From Streptococcus infantis SPAR10 (GTDB taxonomy: Bacteria > Bacillota > Bacilli > Lactobacillales > Streptococcaceae): a stretch of 64,000 nt of DNA. The first letter of the stretch is position 1. The number at the start of each line of letters is the position of its first letter. The position numbers and the translations under genes were made by a program. Positions 35,069-45,322 of this stretch are shown one piece after another. The DNA lies in contig NZ_ALCH01000003.1 of the NCBI RefSeq assembly GCF_000279535.1, forward strand, positions 1 through 64,000, read 5' to 3'. The notes under the pieces were generated by a model. It was not told the origin of the DNA. It saw nothing but the letters and a program-made list of their open reading frames with translations, and searched no databases.

Positions 35069-37285
35069 CTAACCATTGGTCCGTTTGACTGAGTAGACTT
35101 CTGGTACACTCTTAATCTTATCAACTACCGTTGTCAACATTGAAAGGTTAGAAATTCCAAAGGATACATGGATATTGGCAAATTTCATGTCCTTGGTTGG
35201 TTGAGCATTAACCGACGAGATATTCTTAGTTGTGTTTGATAGGACCTGCAAGATATCATTCAAAAGACCAGAACGGTTGAGTCCATAGATATCGATATGA
35301 GCCATATATTCCTTGGTTGAAAATTGGTCTTCCCATTCAACATCTAGCAGACGTTGCTCATAGTTTTCCTGTGAACGAAGGTTCATACAGTCCACACGGT
35401 GGATGGCAACTCCACGACCCTTGGTAATATAACCGACGATATCATCACCAGGAACAGGGTTACAACATTTGGCAATCCGGACCAAGAGCCCAGAAGCACC
35501 TTGGATGACAACTCCACCCTCATGCTTCACCTTAAGCGTGTCCTTGTTTTCTACTTTGACTTCGCCACCCTTGACCAGTTCTTCTGCTTCTGCCTTAGCC
35601 TTAGCACGCTCTTCTTCACGACGTTCTTTTTCCGTCAAACGGTTGAAGACGGTAATGGCTCCGATTTCTCCAAAACCAATGGCTGCAAAAAGGGCTTCTT
35701 CTGTCTTGTAGCTGGTTTTTTGAAGGACTTCATCCATGTGGCGCTTGTCCATAAATTTATTGGCCACATAGCCGTTTTCTTGGAGCTGACTAATCAGCAT
35801 TTCACGGCCTTTATTGATGGACAATTCTTTATCTTGGTTTTTAAAGAACTGACGAATCTTGTTGCGGGCCTTGCTGGTCTTAACCATATTGAGCCAGTCG
35901 CGGCTTGGTCCAAATGAATTTGGATTGGTGATGATTTCAACCTGGTCACCCGTTTTCAGCTTGGTAGTCAAGGGTACCATACGGCCATTGACTTTGGCAC
36001 CAGTCGCTTTTTCCCCGATCTTGGTATGAATCTCATAGGCAAAGTCAATCGGTCCAGAATCCTTTGGAAGAGAACGAACCGCCCCATCTGGAGTAAAGAC
36101 ATAAATCTCTTCAGCCAGATAGTTTTCTTTGACAGTATCTACAAATTCCTTGGCATCATCCGCCTGGTCTTGGAGCTCCATCATCTCCTTGATCCAGTTC
36201 ATCCCAATCGCAGATTCCTTGCTATTAACTTGGCCTTTCATTCCTTTTTTGTAGGCCCAGTGAGCCGCAACCCCGTACTCAGCAACCTCGTGCATTTCCT
36301 TGGTACGAATCTGGAATTCGATTGGTCCTTTTGGTCCATAAACAGTCGTATGGATAGACTGGTACCCATTGGCCTTACGATTGGCAATATAATCCTTGAA
36401 ACGGCCTGGCATTGGTTTCCATAGCTCATGAACGTAACCCAACATGGCATAGACATCACTCTGAGTATCTAGGATACAGCGAATGGCAATCAGGTCATAG
36501 ATTTCCTCAAATCGTTTTTTCTTGTCCTGCATTTTACGGTAAATAGAGTAGATATGCTTAGGACGGCCATAGATTTTTCCTGTAAGATTGCGCTCAGATG
36601 AATACTCCTCAAGTTTTGTCACAACTTCATCGACCAAGGCTTCACGTTCTTGACGTTTCTCCTTCATCATGTGAGTTATCTTGTAAAACTCTGTCGGATT
36701 GAGGTAACGGAAGGAAAGATCCTCTAGTTCCCACTTAACACTTGAAATCCCCAGACGGTGAGCAAGTGGTGCGTATATTTCCATGGTTTCTCGGGAAATA
36801 CGCTCTTGCTTGTCCTTACGAAGATGCGTGAGGGTACGCATATTGTGCAGGCGGTCAGAGAGTTTTACCAAGATAACGCGGATATCCTCTGACATGGCCA
36901 TAAGCATCTTGCGGTGATTCTCAGCCAACTGCTCTTCTATAGACTTGTATTCGACCTTACCAAGCTTGGTAACACCGTCTACAATCACTCGAACATCATG
37001 GCCAAACTCGCGCTCTAAATCATCCAAAGTAGCATCTGTGTCTTCTACCACGTCATGCAAAAAACCACAGGCAACAGTGACAGCGTCCAACTTGAGCTTA
37101 GCCAAGATACCTGCTACCTGGATAGGGTGGATAATGTAAGGCTCGCCTGATTTACGATATTGGCCACTGTGGCACTCTACAGCATAAACCAAGGCCTTAT
37201 GGACAAAAGCCACATCCTCTTTCGATAAATATTTTTGCGTTAAAGCGACGACTTCATCGCCAGAATAAATTACTTCTTTTGGCAT
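35069..37285 (-). CDS. relA: bifunctional (p)ppGpp synthetase/hydrolase (Rel)
   Basis: 738 aa, long RSH protein. Order: HD hydrolase domain (HPIQVAGIL, FLHDVVEDTD, RLHNMRTL), synthetase domain (IYDLIAIRCIL, GRFKDYIANRKANGYQSIHTTV), TGS domain (VFTPDGAVRSLPKDSGPIDFAY), a Cys-containing zinc-finger region (CCNPVPGDDIVGYITKGRGVAIHRVDC) and a C-terminal ACT domain. Both catalytic halves look intact, so it should make and degrade the alarmone. Confidence 0.96.
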   Translation of the reverse strand: MPKEVIYSGDEVVALTQKYLSKEDVAFVHKALVYAVECHSGQYRKSGEPYIIHPIQVAGILAKLKLDAVTVACGFLHDVVEDTDATLDDLEREFGHDVRVIVDGVTKLGKVEYKSIEEQLAENHRKMLMAMSEDIRVILVKLSDRLHNMRTLTHLRKDKQERISRETMEIYAPLAHRLGISSVKWELEDLSFRYLNPTEFYKITHMMKEKRQEREALVDEVVTKLEEYSSERNLTGKIYGRPKHIYSIYRKMQDKKKRFEEIYDLIAIRCILDTQSDVYAMLGYVHELWKPMPGRFKDYIANRKANGYQSIHTTVYGPKGPIEFQIRTKEMHEVAEYGVAAHWAYKKGMKGQVNSKESAIGMNWIKEMMELQDQADDAKEFVDTVKENYLAEEIYVFTPDGAVRSLPKDSGPIDFAYEIHTKIGEKATGAKVNGRMVPLTTKLKTGDQVEIITNPNSFGPSRDWLNMVKTSKARNKIRQFFKNQDKELSINKGREMLISQLQENGYVANKFMDKRHMDEVLQKTSYKTEEALFAAIGFGEIGAITVFNRLTEKERREEERAKAKAEAEELVKGGEVKVENKDTLKVKHEGGVVIQGASGLLVRIAKCCNPVPGDDIVGYITKGRGVAIHRVDCMNLRSQENYEQRLLDVEWEDQFSTKEYMAHIDIYGLNRSGLLNDILQVLSNTTKNISSVNAQPTKDMKFANIHVSFGISNLSMLTTVVDKIKSVPEVYSVKRTNG

Positions 37286-37377
37286 GCATACTCTCCAGTT
37301 CTTCCTACCATTTTAACACTTTTTAGTCAATAAGAAAACTAGTAAAGTATCCTTCTATCCGAGTTTCTAAACTTTAT

Positions 37378-37410
37378 AAAAAAACACTACTAGAAAAACT
37401 CTAGTAGTGT
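37378..37410 (-). terminator. terminator after msmK
   Basis: An 11-bp perfect stem (ACACTACTAGA) with a 5-base loop and, on the minus strand, a T-run. Confidence 0.85.
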
Positions 37411-37429
37411 TGATTGATTCAAATCTATC

Positions 37430-38560
37430 TTAGTAAACTGTCTTTTCAGTTTCTACATCGAAGAAGTGAGCTTTGTTCAAGTCAAATCCAAGTTCCACAG
37501 TTGCACCAGCTTGCAAGTAGTCACGTGCGTCAACCTTAGCAACGAATTCATCTTTACCAACTTGGCAGTATAGGTGAGATTCTGAACCAAGCAATTCTGA
37601 TACAGAGATAGTTGCTTTCACAACTGATTCTGGGAATGTTTCGAGGAAAGCAGGTTCTGCATTCACGTCTTCTGGACGGATACCGAAGATCAATTCTTTA
37701 CCTTCGTAACCTTTATCGCGAAGAACTTTCAAAGCACCTTCTGGAACTTTCAAGTTAAAGGCGTCACCAACGATGTGGTCACCGATCAATTTTACGTTGA
37801 TGAAGTTCATAGCTGGGCTTCCGATGAATCCTGCTACGAATTTGTTAACTGGGTTTTTGTAAACTTCTTGAGGAGTACCGATTTGTTCAACACGTCCGAT
37901 AGTACCAGTACCAGCAGGGTTTTTAGTAGCTGACATGATAACGATACGGTCTGCAAGTGTCATCGCTTCTGTTTGGTCGTGAGTTACGTAGATAGTTGTA
38001 GCTCCGATACGACGGTGGATTTTAGCGATTTCAGCACGCATAGATACACGAAGTTTTGCATCCAAGTTTGACAAAGGTTCGTCCATCAAGAATACTTTTG
38101 CATCACGGACGATCGCACGACCCATGGCAACACGTTGACGTTGACCACCTGAAAGGTCAGCTGGTTTACGATCCAAGAATTCTTTCAATCCAAGAATTTC
38201 TGCTGCTTCTTGTACACGTTTGTCGATGTCTTCTTTGCTGTATTTACGCAATTTCAAACCGAAAGCCATGTTATCGTATACAGTCATGTGTGGGTAAAGA
38301 GCGTAGTTTTGGAATACCATGGCGATGTCACGGTCTTTTGGAGCTACGTCATTGACAACCACGCCGTCGATAGATGCAGTACCTTCTGTGATGTCTTCAA
38401 GACCTGCAATCATACGGAGAGTAGTTGATTTACCACATCCTGAAGGTCCTACGAAAACGATAAATTCTTTGTCTTTGATGTCCAAGTTGAAGTCTTCAAC
38501 TGAGTAGTGTTCGCTGTTTGGATATTTTTTGTAAATGTTTTTAAGATTTAATTCTACCAT
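37430..38560 (-). CDS. msmK: multi-sugar ABC transporter ATPase
   Basis: 376 aa. The N-terminal ATPase has Walker A GPSGCGKST (about 38-46), signature LSGGQRQR and Walker B VFLMDEPLSNLDAKLR. The C-terminal OB/TOBE regulatory domain (about 240-376) has the typical FGIRPEDV. CUT1 family. In streptococci one such ATPase energises several sugar importers encoded elsewhere, consistent with its isolation from permease genes here. Confidence 0.93.
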   Translation of the reverse strand: MVELNLKNIYKKYPNSEHYSVEDFNLDIKDKEFIVFVGPSGCGKSTTLRMIAGLEDITEGTASIDGVVVNDVAPKDRDIAMVFQNYALYPHMTVYDNMAFGLKLRKYSKEDIDKRVQEAAEILGLKEFLDRKPADLSGGQRQRVAMGRAIVRDAKVFLMDEPLSNLDAKLRVSMRAEIAKIHRRIGATTIYVTHDQTEAMTLADRIVIMSATKNPAGTGTIGRVEQIGTPQEVYKNPVNKFVAGFIGSPAMNFINVKLIGDHIVGDAFNLKVPEGALKVLRDKGYEGKELIFGIRPEDVNAEPAFLETFPESVVKATISVSELLGSESHLYCQVGKDEFVAKVDARDYLQAGATVELGFDLNKAHFFDVETEKTVY

Positions 38561-38592
38561 TTCGGTGAACTCCTTTAATTTTTGATAGTTTT

Positions 38593-38615
38593 ATTATAAA
38601 TGAAAACGCTTTACA
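38593..38615 (-). promoter_or_regulatory. msmK promoter with cre-like site
   Basis: TATAAT on the minus strand (38593-38598) and, just upstream, TGAAAACGCTTTACA (38601-38615), which resembles a CcpA cre box with one extra base. Carbon catabolite control of msmK is plausible. Confidence 0.5.
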
Positions 38616-38647
38616 TTTCTATGGCAAGGTGACCAAAAAAATAAAAA

Positions 38648-38673
38648 AGTTCTGTGCAACTTGCACAAAACTT
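38648..38673 (-). terminator. terminator after the PucR-like gene
   Basis: An AAGTT/AACTT and TGTGCAA/TTGCACA stem, then T-runs on the minus strand. Confidence 0.75.
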
Positions 38674-39542
38674 TAAATAATATCTGGTAAAATCAATTGA
38701 TAACACAAGGTCAAATCTGTCAATTCTTTCAACTGTAGTCCTGTCAACTCTTCCCATTTATCAATCTTGTATTGGAGAGAATTGCGGTGCAAATACAGTT
38801 GTTGTGCTGTTTTAGTTAGGACTGCACTATTTTCCCATAAGGAGAGAATGATTTCCTGAATTTGATCCTGATCCAAAATCATCTGGTGGAGATAATCTTT
38901 TATCAAATCAAGATCCACCATTTTTTCCCCCATACTCCAAAGGTAGAGCTGAGAAAACGTATGGAATCCTTGATGACCTTGACGCCACCAGTTTTTAAAC
39001 AAGTCACGTTCTGCTTTGATGAGATCTGTCAAACTCTGATTTCCTGTTTGCGACCAGACCTGCCCCAGCATAATGGATAAGCGAACACCAAAATCGTATT
39101 CTACGGCTTCCAAGGTATCTGTTAAGATAGACCGAACAGAAGTGTATTTGTCCTGTTGAAGAACAAATAGGTAATCCTGAGCTCCCACCTGAAGCACTGT
39201 CTCGCAATTAGGAAAGAGGGTTCTCATCATATCCAACCAAGAAGTCAAGTTTTCCTGTTGGTAATAGGAAAGGTGACAATAGACAACTTGTAGCTTTTTA
39301 AAACTTTGCGGTGCTTGTCCCTTGCCCTCAATCAAATAACTATACCAAGGATTGAGCGAGATCGTTTGTTCCTGCTGGGTTAAGAGAGCTACCAACTGTT
39401 TCTCACGTTCACTTAGCCCAACTTCCTCCAGTAAAATCCACTGTTGCGAGGAAACTGGTAGCGTAAGAAAACCTTCCTTATCAATTGGCTGATCTACGAT
39501 TTGAGCTTGTGGAAACCAATCTAGTAATTCTTTTGCAATCAT
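38673..39542 (-). CDS. PucR-like regulator with C-terminal HTH
   Basis: The ATG at 39542 follows GGAGGG, giving 289 aa. Most of the protein has no motif I can name. The last 60 residues (LTKTAQQLYLHRNSLQYKIDKWEELTGLQL) form the PucR/CdaR-type helix-turn-helix. It starts 2 bases after mrnC on the same strand. It may be a transcription factor for purine or sugar-acid use, but the ligand is unknown. Confidence 0.7.
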   Translation of the reverse strand: MIAKELLDWFPQAQIVDQPIDKEGFLTLPVSSQQWILLEEVGLSEREKQLVALLTQQEQTISLNPWYSYLIEGKGQAPQSFKKLQVVYCHLSYYQQENLTSWLDMMRTLFPNCETVLQVGAQDYLFVLQQDKYTSVRSILTDTLEAVEYDFGVRLSIMLGQVWSQTGNQSLTDLIKAERDLFKNWWRQGHQGFHTFSQLYLWSMGEKMVDLDLIKDYLHQMILDQDQIQEIILSLWENSAVLTKTAQQLYLHRNSLQYKIDKWEELTGLQLKELTDLTLCYQLILPDII

Positions 39543-39544
39543 TC

Positions 39545-39931
39545 CTAGCCCTCCACTTTTTGGATACACCAAGAAATCAAGGTTTCAAGGCGCTCCACAT
39601 TTTCAGTCATATGAAGATAACCCATGACCGCTTCAAAACCTGTAGACATACGGTAGGTGACAACATCTGCGTTCTTTGCCTTGGTATGGCTATTGGTGTT
39701 ACGGCCCCGTTTATAGATTTCTTCTTCCTTTTCCGTTAGGACTTCTTCTTCTAACATAAGGGAAATCAAGCGTGCCTGAGCCTTGGCCGACACATACTTG
39801 GTTGCCTCTTGGTGGAGTTTATTGGGCTTGGTCATGCCTTTAAGAATGAGATGGCGACGAATATACATTGAATACACCGCATCTCCTTCAAAGGCTAGAG
39901 CAATCCCGTTAATGAGATTGACATCAATCAC
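39545..39931 (-). CDS. mrnC: Mini-ribonuclease III
   Basis: 128 aa, RNase III catalytic domain without a dsRNA-binding domain. GIALAFEGDAVYSMYIRRHL (about 8-27) holds the catalytic Asp, and a late Glu is in GFEAVMGYLH. It trims 23S rRNA precursor ends. It overlaps cysS by 8 bases, the standard streptococcal arrangement. Confidence 0.92.
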   Translation of the reverse strand: MIDVNLINGIALAFEGDAVYSMYIRRHLILKGMTKPNKLHQEATKYVSAKAQARLISLMLEEEVLTEKEEEIYKRGRNTNSHTKAKNADVVTYRMSTGFEAVMGYLHMTENVERLETLISWCIQKVEG

Positions 39932-41267
39932 GTGTCCACCTCACTCCATCCTTGGTATCCAGTAGCTTAATCCCTTGAGCAGCCAGTTGGTCACGGATTT
40001 GGTCAGCTGTCGCAAAATCACGATTGGCACGCGCTTCTTGACGTTTTTGAATCAAGGCTTCAATCTCTTCATCCAAAACTTCCTCGACAAAGACAATACC
40101 AAAGACCTCTAACATGGCTGCAAGAGCTTCCTTAACCGTTGCATCATAGTTGCCTGAGTTGATCCACTTGGCCATTTCAAAGACGACTGTGATTCCATTA
40201 GCCGTATTGAAATCCTCATCCATAGCAGCTACAAACTTATCTTTAAAAACTAGCAATTCCTCTGCATCTACAGTTGCAGTAAATGGTTGCTCGTAAGTGT
40301 TCTTGAGATACTTGAGATTGGTCTCGGCATCACGCACAGCCTTTTCCGTAAAGTTGATAGGTTTGCGGTAATGCTGAGTCGCAAAGAAGAAACGCAATAC
40401 TTGACCGTCGATCGTTTCGAGGGCATCGTGTACCGTAATAAAGTTACCCAAAGACTTGGACATCTTGACATTGTCAATGTTGACAAAACCATTGTGCATC
40501 CAGTAGTTAGCAAAGGTCTTACCTGTCTTGGCTTCTGACTGGGCTATTTCGTTGGTGTGGTGTGGAAACTCAAGGTCAGCTCCACCACCGTGAATATCGA
40601 TAGTGTCACCCAAAATCTCCGTTGACATAACCGAACATTCGATATGCCAGCCCGGACGACCAGGTCCCCAAGGACTGTCCCAAGAAATCTCACCTGGTTT
40701 GGCTGCTTTCCAGAGGGCAAAGTCCACAGGATTTTCCTTACGAGCCGTTTCTTCATCGGTGCGACCTGAAGCTCCTAGCTCCAAGTCTTCTAGGGTTTTA
40801 TTGGCTAACTTAGCATAGTTGTGGGATTTTTCCACACGGAAATAGACATCCCCTTGACTTTCATAGGCATAGCCTTTTTCAATCAGGTCAGAGACAAAGC
40901 GGATGATATCAGCCATAAACTCCACTACACGCGGATTGCGAGTCGCAGGCTTAACACCAAGAGCCGTCACGTCTTCACGGAAGGCAGCGATGTACTTATC
41001 CGCTACTTCTTGAGGCGTGATGCCTTCTTCCTTGGCACGGTTGATAATCTTATCATCCACATCCGTAAAGTTAGAAATATAGGCAACCTCATAGCCACGA
41101 TACTCAAAGTAGCGACGAATGGTATCGAAGGCTACTGTCGAACGGGCATTCCCCACGTGGATATAATTGTATACAGTTGGCCCACAGACATACATCTTAA
41201 CCTTGCCGTCCTCGATTGGGACAAAATCTCGCAAATCACGAGACATGGTGTCATAGATTTTAATCAC
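39924..41267 (-). CDS. cysS: cysteine-tRNA ligase
   Basis: 447 aa, full length. HIGH-type motif YNYIHVGNAR (about 32-41), zinc ligands including Cys28 (CGPT) and Cys/His in WHIECSVM, and KMSKS (about 268-272). Operon with mrnC. Confidence 0.97.
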   Translation of the reverse strand: MIKIYDTMSRDLRDFVPIEDGKVKMYVCGPTVYNYIHVGNARSTVAFDTIRRYFEYRGYEVAYISNFTDVDDKIINRAKEEGITPQEVADKYIAAFREDVTALGVKPATRNPRVVEFMADIIRFVSDLIEKGYAYESQGDVYFRVEKSHNYAKLANKTLEDLELGASGRTDEETARKENPVDFALWKAAKPGEISWDSPWGPGRPGWHIECSVMSTEILGDTIDIHGGGADLEFPHHTNEIAQSEAKTGKTFANYWMHNGFVNIDNVKMSKSLGNFITVHDALETIDGQVLRFFFATQHYRKPINFTEKAVRDAETNLKYLKNTYEQPFTATVDAEELLVFKDKFVAAMDEDFNTANGITVVFEMAKWINSGNYDATVKEALAAMLEVFGIVFVEEVLDEEIEALIQKRQEARANRDFATADQIRDQLAAQGIKLLDTKDGVRWTRD

Positions 41268-41310
41268 TCACTGACTCCTTTCTGTGTCTTGTTTATCGTA
41301 AAGAGTCGTT

Positions 41311-42072
41311 TCAATCCAACTCTCTAGCAATTACTAATGCTATCTCAAAGAAAGTCATAGCATCTGCTTTTCTTTCTTCGTATCTTGCATCCCACTCATG
41401 ATTATGATGGTCAACATAATCAGCTGTATAAAAAAATTGATAAACTTTTGCTTGTCGAAATTGTGCCCAAGCCATGATTGCTGAGGCTTCCATATCTACA
41501 ACAGTCGCACCTGCTGCAAGTCTACGTTTGACCTTATCAGCTGTTTCACGATAGAAAGCATCTGTGGTCCAAGCCTTTGTTCGAATGTGCTCAATATCAG
41601 ATTTGTTTAAAGCTTCTTCTATGGTTAAGAGTAGAGTTTCATCATAAGCTATTTCATCACTTGCAGGAGCGTAATGGTAACTTGTACCTTCATCACGTAG
41701 AGCTGAACTTGGTAGGATAATCTTATCTGCCTGAATAGACTTATCTAGAACTCCGCAAGAACCCAAAACAATAAAGTTCTTAAATCCTCTTGCTTTGAGT
41801 TCTTCTAAGAGTCCAACAACCATCGGGGCTCCAATCGTAGCTATAGCAACTGCTACCTTACTCCCATCTTTTTCATAGATATACCATGGAAATCTACCAT
41901 TTAGATTGGTTAGATAGCCACCTTCGTAAACATCTTCAAACTGCTTTACTCGTTCAACGATTTCTCCATTAAAAGATAAAATAATCGTATCACAGATTTC
42001 TCCACCACTAAGGAGGCTTCGATCAGTTGGCTCGATAACAGCAGGTACATTTTCAAATTCTTCTAATAGCAT
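41311..42072 (-). CDS. nucleoside phosphorylase (uridine phosphorylase-like)
   Basis: 253 aa, PNP/UDP phosphorylase superfamily. The phosphate and nucleoside region is IATIGAPMVVGLLEEL and VLGSCGVLD; the ribose/base signature TVVDMEASAIMAW (about 196-208) is clear. Lies between cysE and cysS. Substrate (uridine versus other) is inferred from general similarity only. Confidence 0.8.
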   Translation of the reverse strand: MLLEEFENVPAVIEPTDRSLLSGGEICDTIILSFNGEIVERVKQFEDVYEGGYLTNLNGRFPWYIYEKDGSKVAVAIATIGAPMVVGLLEELKARGFKNFIVLGSCGVLDKSIQADKIILPSSALRDEGTSYHYAPASDEIAYDETLLLTIEEALNKSDIEHIRTKAWTTDAFYRETADKVKRRLAAGATVVDMEASAIMAWAQFRQAKVYQFFYTADYVDHHNHEWDARYEERKADAMTFFEIALVIARELD

Positions 42073-42106
42073 CGGCCTAACCTCCTAATTAAAGAGTCAC
42101 TTCTCA

Positions 42107-42724
42107 TTACAAACCAGACGACCTGTGACTGGCTTCTCTAGCATGCTCAAGTTTATTGACGTAGTATTCACGTTTTTCTTCGACTTCGTGAATGGTTGGT
42201 TCATCCTTTTGCCCGTGAACACGAACAATTTTAGCAGGAATACCGACAACCGTTACATCGCTAGGAACATCTGCCACAACGACCGCTGCAGCACCGACTT
42301 TGGCATTTTCACCGATTTCTACAGGTCCGATGACTTGGGCATGAGCAGAAATCAGAGCACCTTTGCGAACAGTCGGATGGCGTTTGCCACTATCCTTACC
42401 TGTCCCACCAAGAGTAACCCCATGGTAGAGAAGAACACCTTTTTCAACGATAGCTGTCTCCCCAATCACAAGTCCTGCCCCATGGTCAATAAAGACACCT
42501 GATTCGATCTGAGCACCAGGGTGAATCTCTATCTGCGTCCAAAAACGCCAAAACTGGCTGTGCATACGAGCTAAAAGCTTAAAGCCATGTTTCCAGAGAA
42601 AATGAGAGAGACGGTGAGCAGCCAAGGCTTTGACACCCGGATAGGTCAGCAAGACTTCCAAGGTAGTGCGAGCCGCTGGATCATTTTCTTTTACTATATC
42701 AATGGTTTCACGCCACCATCCCAT
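42107..42724 (-). CDS. cysE: serine O-acetyltransferase
   Basis: 205 aa. Left-handed beta-helix with hexapeptide repeats (IHPGAQIESGVFIDHGAGLVIGET, about 72-95; catalytic His in DHGAG), then IGPVEIGENAKVGAAAVVVADVP. Makes O-acetylserine for cysteine synthesis. It is 14 bases downstream of pnp. Confidence 0.95.
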   Translation of the reverse strand: MGWWRETIDIVKENDPAARTTLEVLLTYPGVKALAAHRLSHFLWKHGFKLLARMHSQFWRFWTQIEIHPGAQIESGVFIDHGAGLVIGETAIVEKGVLLYHGVTLGGTGKDSGKRHPTVRKGALISAHAQVIGPVEIGENAKVGAAAVVVADVPSDVTVVGIPAKIVRVHGQKDEPTIHEVEEKREYYVNKLEHAREASHRSSGL

Positions 42725-42738
42725 ACATTTCTCCTTTC

Positions 42739-44961
42739 TTATTCTGAGTCTTTTGGTGTTTCTGTAGTTTCTTTCTTAGGTTTGTGGTCCTTGTGGTGGT
42801 GACGAGGGCGATCGCCATGACGATGACCTTTATCCCCTTTTTCTTCTGAACGTTCAGGTTTTGGCGGACGTGGCAAGAGTGCCTTCATAGAAGCATCTAC
42901 ACGACCTTTTTCATCGATCTTAATAACCTTCACATCGACAAAATCACCAATTTGAACTAAATCTTCTACATTATTAGTACGAGTCCAAGCCATTTCAGAG
43001 ATGTGAACGAGGGCGTCAGTCTTGTCAAAGAGATTGACAAAGGCTCCGAATTTCTCGATACGAACCACTTTAGCATGGTAGACTTCGTCCACTTTTGCTT
43101 CACGAACCAAACCAGCAATAATTTCTTTAGCGCGGTTAATGGCAGCTTGATCGCTAGAGTAGATAGACACGTTTCCTTCTTCGTCGATATCAATCTTAAC
43201 GCCTGTTTCAGCGATGATTTTATCAATGGTTTCTCCACCTTTACCGATGACAATCTTAATCTTGTCCACATCAATCTTAATGGTATCAATTTTCGGAGCA
43301 GTTGGAGCCAATTCTGGACGAACTTCAGGAATCGTTGCTTCGATCACATCAAGGATTTCAAAACGAGCTTTCTTGGCTTGGGCAAGAGCTTCAGTCAAGA
43401 TTTCTGCAGTAATCCCTTGGATCTTGATATCCATTTGAAGGGCTGTAATCCCGTCACGAGTACCTGCAACCTTAAAGTCCATGTCTCCAAAGTGGTCTTC
43501 CAAACCTTGGATATCTGTCAATACGGTATAGTTATTTCCATCAGAAATGAGACCCATAGCAATACCAGCTACTGGCGCCTTGATTGGCACACCACCAGCC
43601 ATAAGGGCAAGCGTTCCCGCACAGATAGAGGCTTGAGAAGAAGAACCGTTTGATTCCAATACTTCTGCTACTAGACGGATAGCGTATGGGAATTCTTCCA
43701 AGCTTGGCAAGACTTGCTCAAGAGCACGCTCACCGAGAGCACCGTGACCAATTTCACGACGACCTGGTGCACCGTAGCGACCTGTTTCCCCTACAGAGTA
43801 TTGAGGGAAGTTATAGTGGTGCATAAAGCGTTTCTTGTACTCTGGATCCAAACCATCGATGATTTGCGTTTCACCCATTGGCGCCAAAGTCAAGATAGAA
43901 AGGGCCTGAGTTTGTCCACGAGTAAAGAGACCTGAACCGTGCACGCGAGGTACGAAGTCAACAACCGCATCCAAAGGACGGATTTCATCGACCTTACGTC
44001 CATCAGGACGAACCTTGTCTTCTGTGATCAAACGACGCACTTCTGCGTGTTCCATTTGTTCCAAGATTTCAGCCACATCACGCATGATACGGTCAAATTC
44101 TTCGTGGTCTGCATATTTTTCTTCGTAAACTGCTGTGACTTGGTCTTTGACTGCTTGAGTTGCAGCCTCACGAGCCAATTTTTCTTCTACTTGGACCGCT
44201 TTTTGAAGGTCACTGTTGTAGGCTGCGATGATTTCAGCTTGCAAGTCAGCATCCACATGAAGCAATTCAACTTCTGCTTTTTCTTTACCAACTGCCGCAA
44301 CGATTTCTTCTTGGAAGGCAATCAATTCTTTGACTGCTTCATGCCCTTTGAGAAGAGCTTCCAACATGATTTCTTCTGACAATTCTTTAGCACCAGACTC
44401 TACCATGTTGATAGCGTGCTTGGTACCAGCTACTGTCAATTCAAGAAGCGAGCGCTCTGCTTGTTCTTGAGTTGGGTTGATGATGATTTTCCCATCGACA
44501 TAACCTACTTGTACCCCAGCGATTGGTCCGTCAAATGGAATATCTGAGATAGACAAGGCCAAGGATGAACCAAACATAGCTGCCATTGGTGCAGATGCAT
44601 TTTCATCGTAAGAAAGGACCGTATTGATGACTTGCACTTCGTTACGGAAACCTTCCGCAAACATGGGACGGATTGGACGGTCAATCAAACGCGCTGTCAA
44701 AGTCGCGTCTGTTGAAGGACGTCCTTCCCGTTTCATAAAGCCACCAGGAAACTTACCAGCTGCATACATTTTTTCTTCGTAGTTGACTTGGAGTGGGAAG
44801 AAATCCCCAGTTGCCATTTTCTTAGACATAACGGCAGCAGTCAAGACAGTTGACTCACCGTAACGCACAACAACAGAGCCATTTGCTTGCTTAGCAACCT
44901 GACCAGTCTCTACGATCAACTCACGACCCGCAAAAGTCGTTTGAAACACATGTTTTGTCAT
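42739..44961 (-). CDS. pnp: polynucleotide phosphorylase
   Basis: The ATG at 44961 ([15 protein letters not shown]), with AAAGGGG upstream, is used; a longer frame from 45096 would cover the leader hairpin. 740 aa: two RNase PH domains (first with [10 protein letters not shown]; second with [12 protein letters not shown]), a helical linker, KH domain ([13 protein letters not shown]) and S1 domain. The C-terminal tail is Lys/His/Asp-rich. It degrades RNA 3' to 5' in the cytoplasm. Confidence 0.97.
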   Translation of the reverse strand: MTKHVFQTTFAGRELIVETGQVAKQANGSVVVRYGESTVLTAAVMSKKMATGDFFPLQVNYEEKMYAAGKFPGGFMKREGRPSTDATLTARLIDRPIRPMFAEGFRNEVQVINTVLSYDENASAPMAAMFGSSLALSISDIPFDGPIAGVQVGYVDGKIIINPTQEQAERSLLELTVAGTKHAINMVESGAKELSEEIMLEALLKGHEAVKELIAFQEEIVAAVGKEKAEVELLHVDADLQAEIIAAYNSDLQKAVQVEEKLAREAATQAVKDQVTAVYEEKYADHEEFDRIMRDVAEILEQMEHAEVRRLITEDKVRPDGRKVDEIRPLDAVVDFVPRVHGSGLFTRGQTQALSILTLAPMGETQIIDGLDPEYKKRFMHHYNFPQYSVGETGRYGAPGRREIGHGALGERALEQVLPSLEEFPYAIRLVAEVLESNGSSSQASICAGTLALMAGGVPIKAPVAGIAMGLISDGNNYTVLTDIQGLEDHFGDMDFKVAGTRDGITALQMDIKIQGITAEILTEALAQAKKARFEILDVIEATIPEVRPELAPTAPKIDTIKIDVDKIKIVIGKGGETIDKIIAETGVKIDIDEEGNVSIYSSDQAAINRAKEIIAGLVREAKVDEVYHAKVVRIEKFGAFVNLFDKTDALVHISEMAWTRTNNVEDLVQIGDFVDVKVIKIDEKGRVDASMKALLPRPPKPERSEEKGDKGHRHGDRPRHHHKDHKPKKETTETPKDSE

Positions 44962-45049
44962 TTTAATCCCCTTTGGATTGATAATATTATACGCCTTGCC
45001 TACAAAAATCAGGATACAAAGGGCGTGAAGAATCCCGTATGAAAATAGG

Positions 45050-45085
45050 AGATTTACGCAGTGTGCCACGCACACCAGGAAATCT
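45050..45085 (-). promoter_or_regulatory. hairpin in the pnp 5' leader
   Basis: Outer AGATTT/AAATCT arms and inner GTGTGC/GCACAC arms with asymmetric internal bulges form a leader hairpin about 90 bases upstream of the pnp ATG. In other bacteria pnp mRNA is autoregulated through an RNase III-cut leader stem. The rest of the 44962-45322 gap contains a TATGATAAAAT promoter-like element (about 45235-45245) and nothing else clear. Confidence 0.4.
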
Positions 45086-45278
45086 ATCTTTTTCACTAGG
45101 GATTTAGCCCGTGTTCAACTCCGAAATTATTTTAGATCTGATTCTTTAACTTACATCTCTTTGACATAAGATTAAGACTGCTGAAATATCGTTTATACCC
45201 TCATCTTTGTATCAAGTACGTACAGAGTCTATTTTATCATATTTTTCTTAAAAAGTACGGTCTTTTCTATAAAAAAGG

Positions 45279-45308
45279 AACCATTCTGCTATGAAAAGAA
45301 GAATGGTT
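45279..45308 (-). terminator. terminator after metF
   Basis: AACCATTC pairs with GAATGGTT, and six Ts follow on the minus strand shortly after. Confidence 0.7.
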
Positions 45309-45322
45309 TGCTTTTGTTTATT

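Noticed and set aside
35399-35917. Long open frame antisense to rel (172 codons)
   Set aside because: It is a shadow of the rel reading frame: no start signal and low-complexity composition.
43003-43653. Long open frame antisense to pnp (216 codons)
   Set aside because: Shadow of the pnp codons on the other strand; no ribosome-binding site or known domain.
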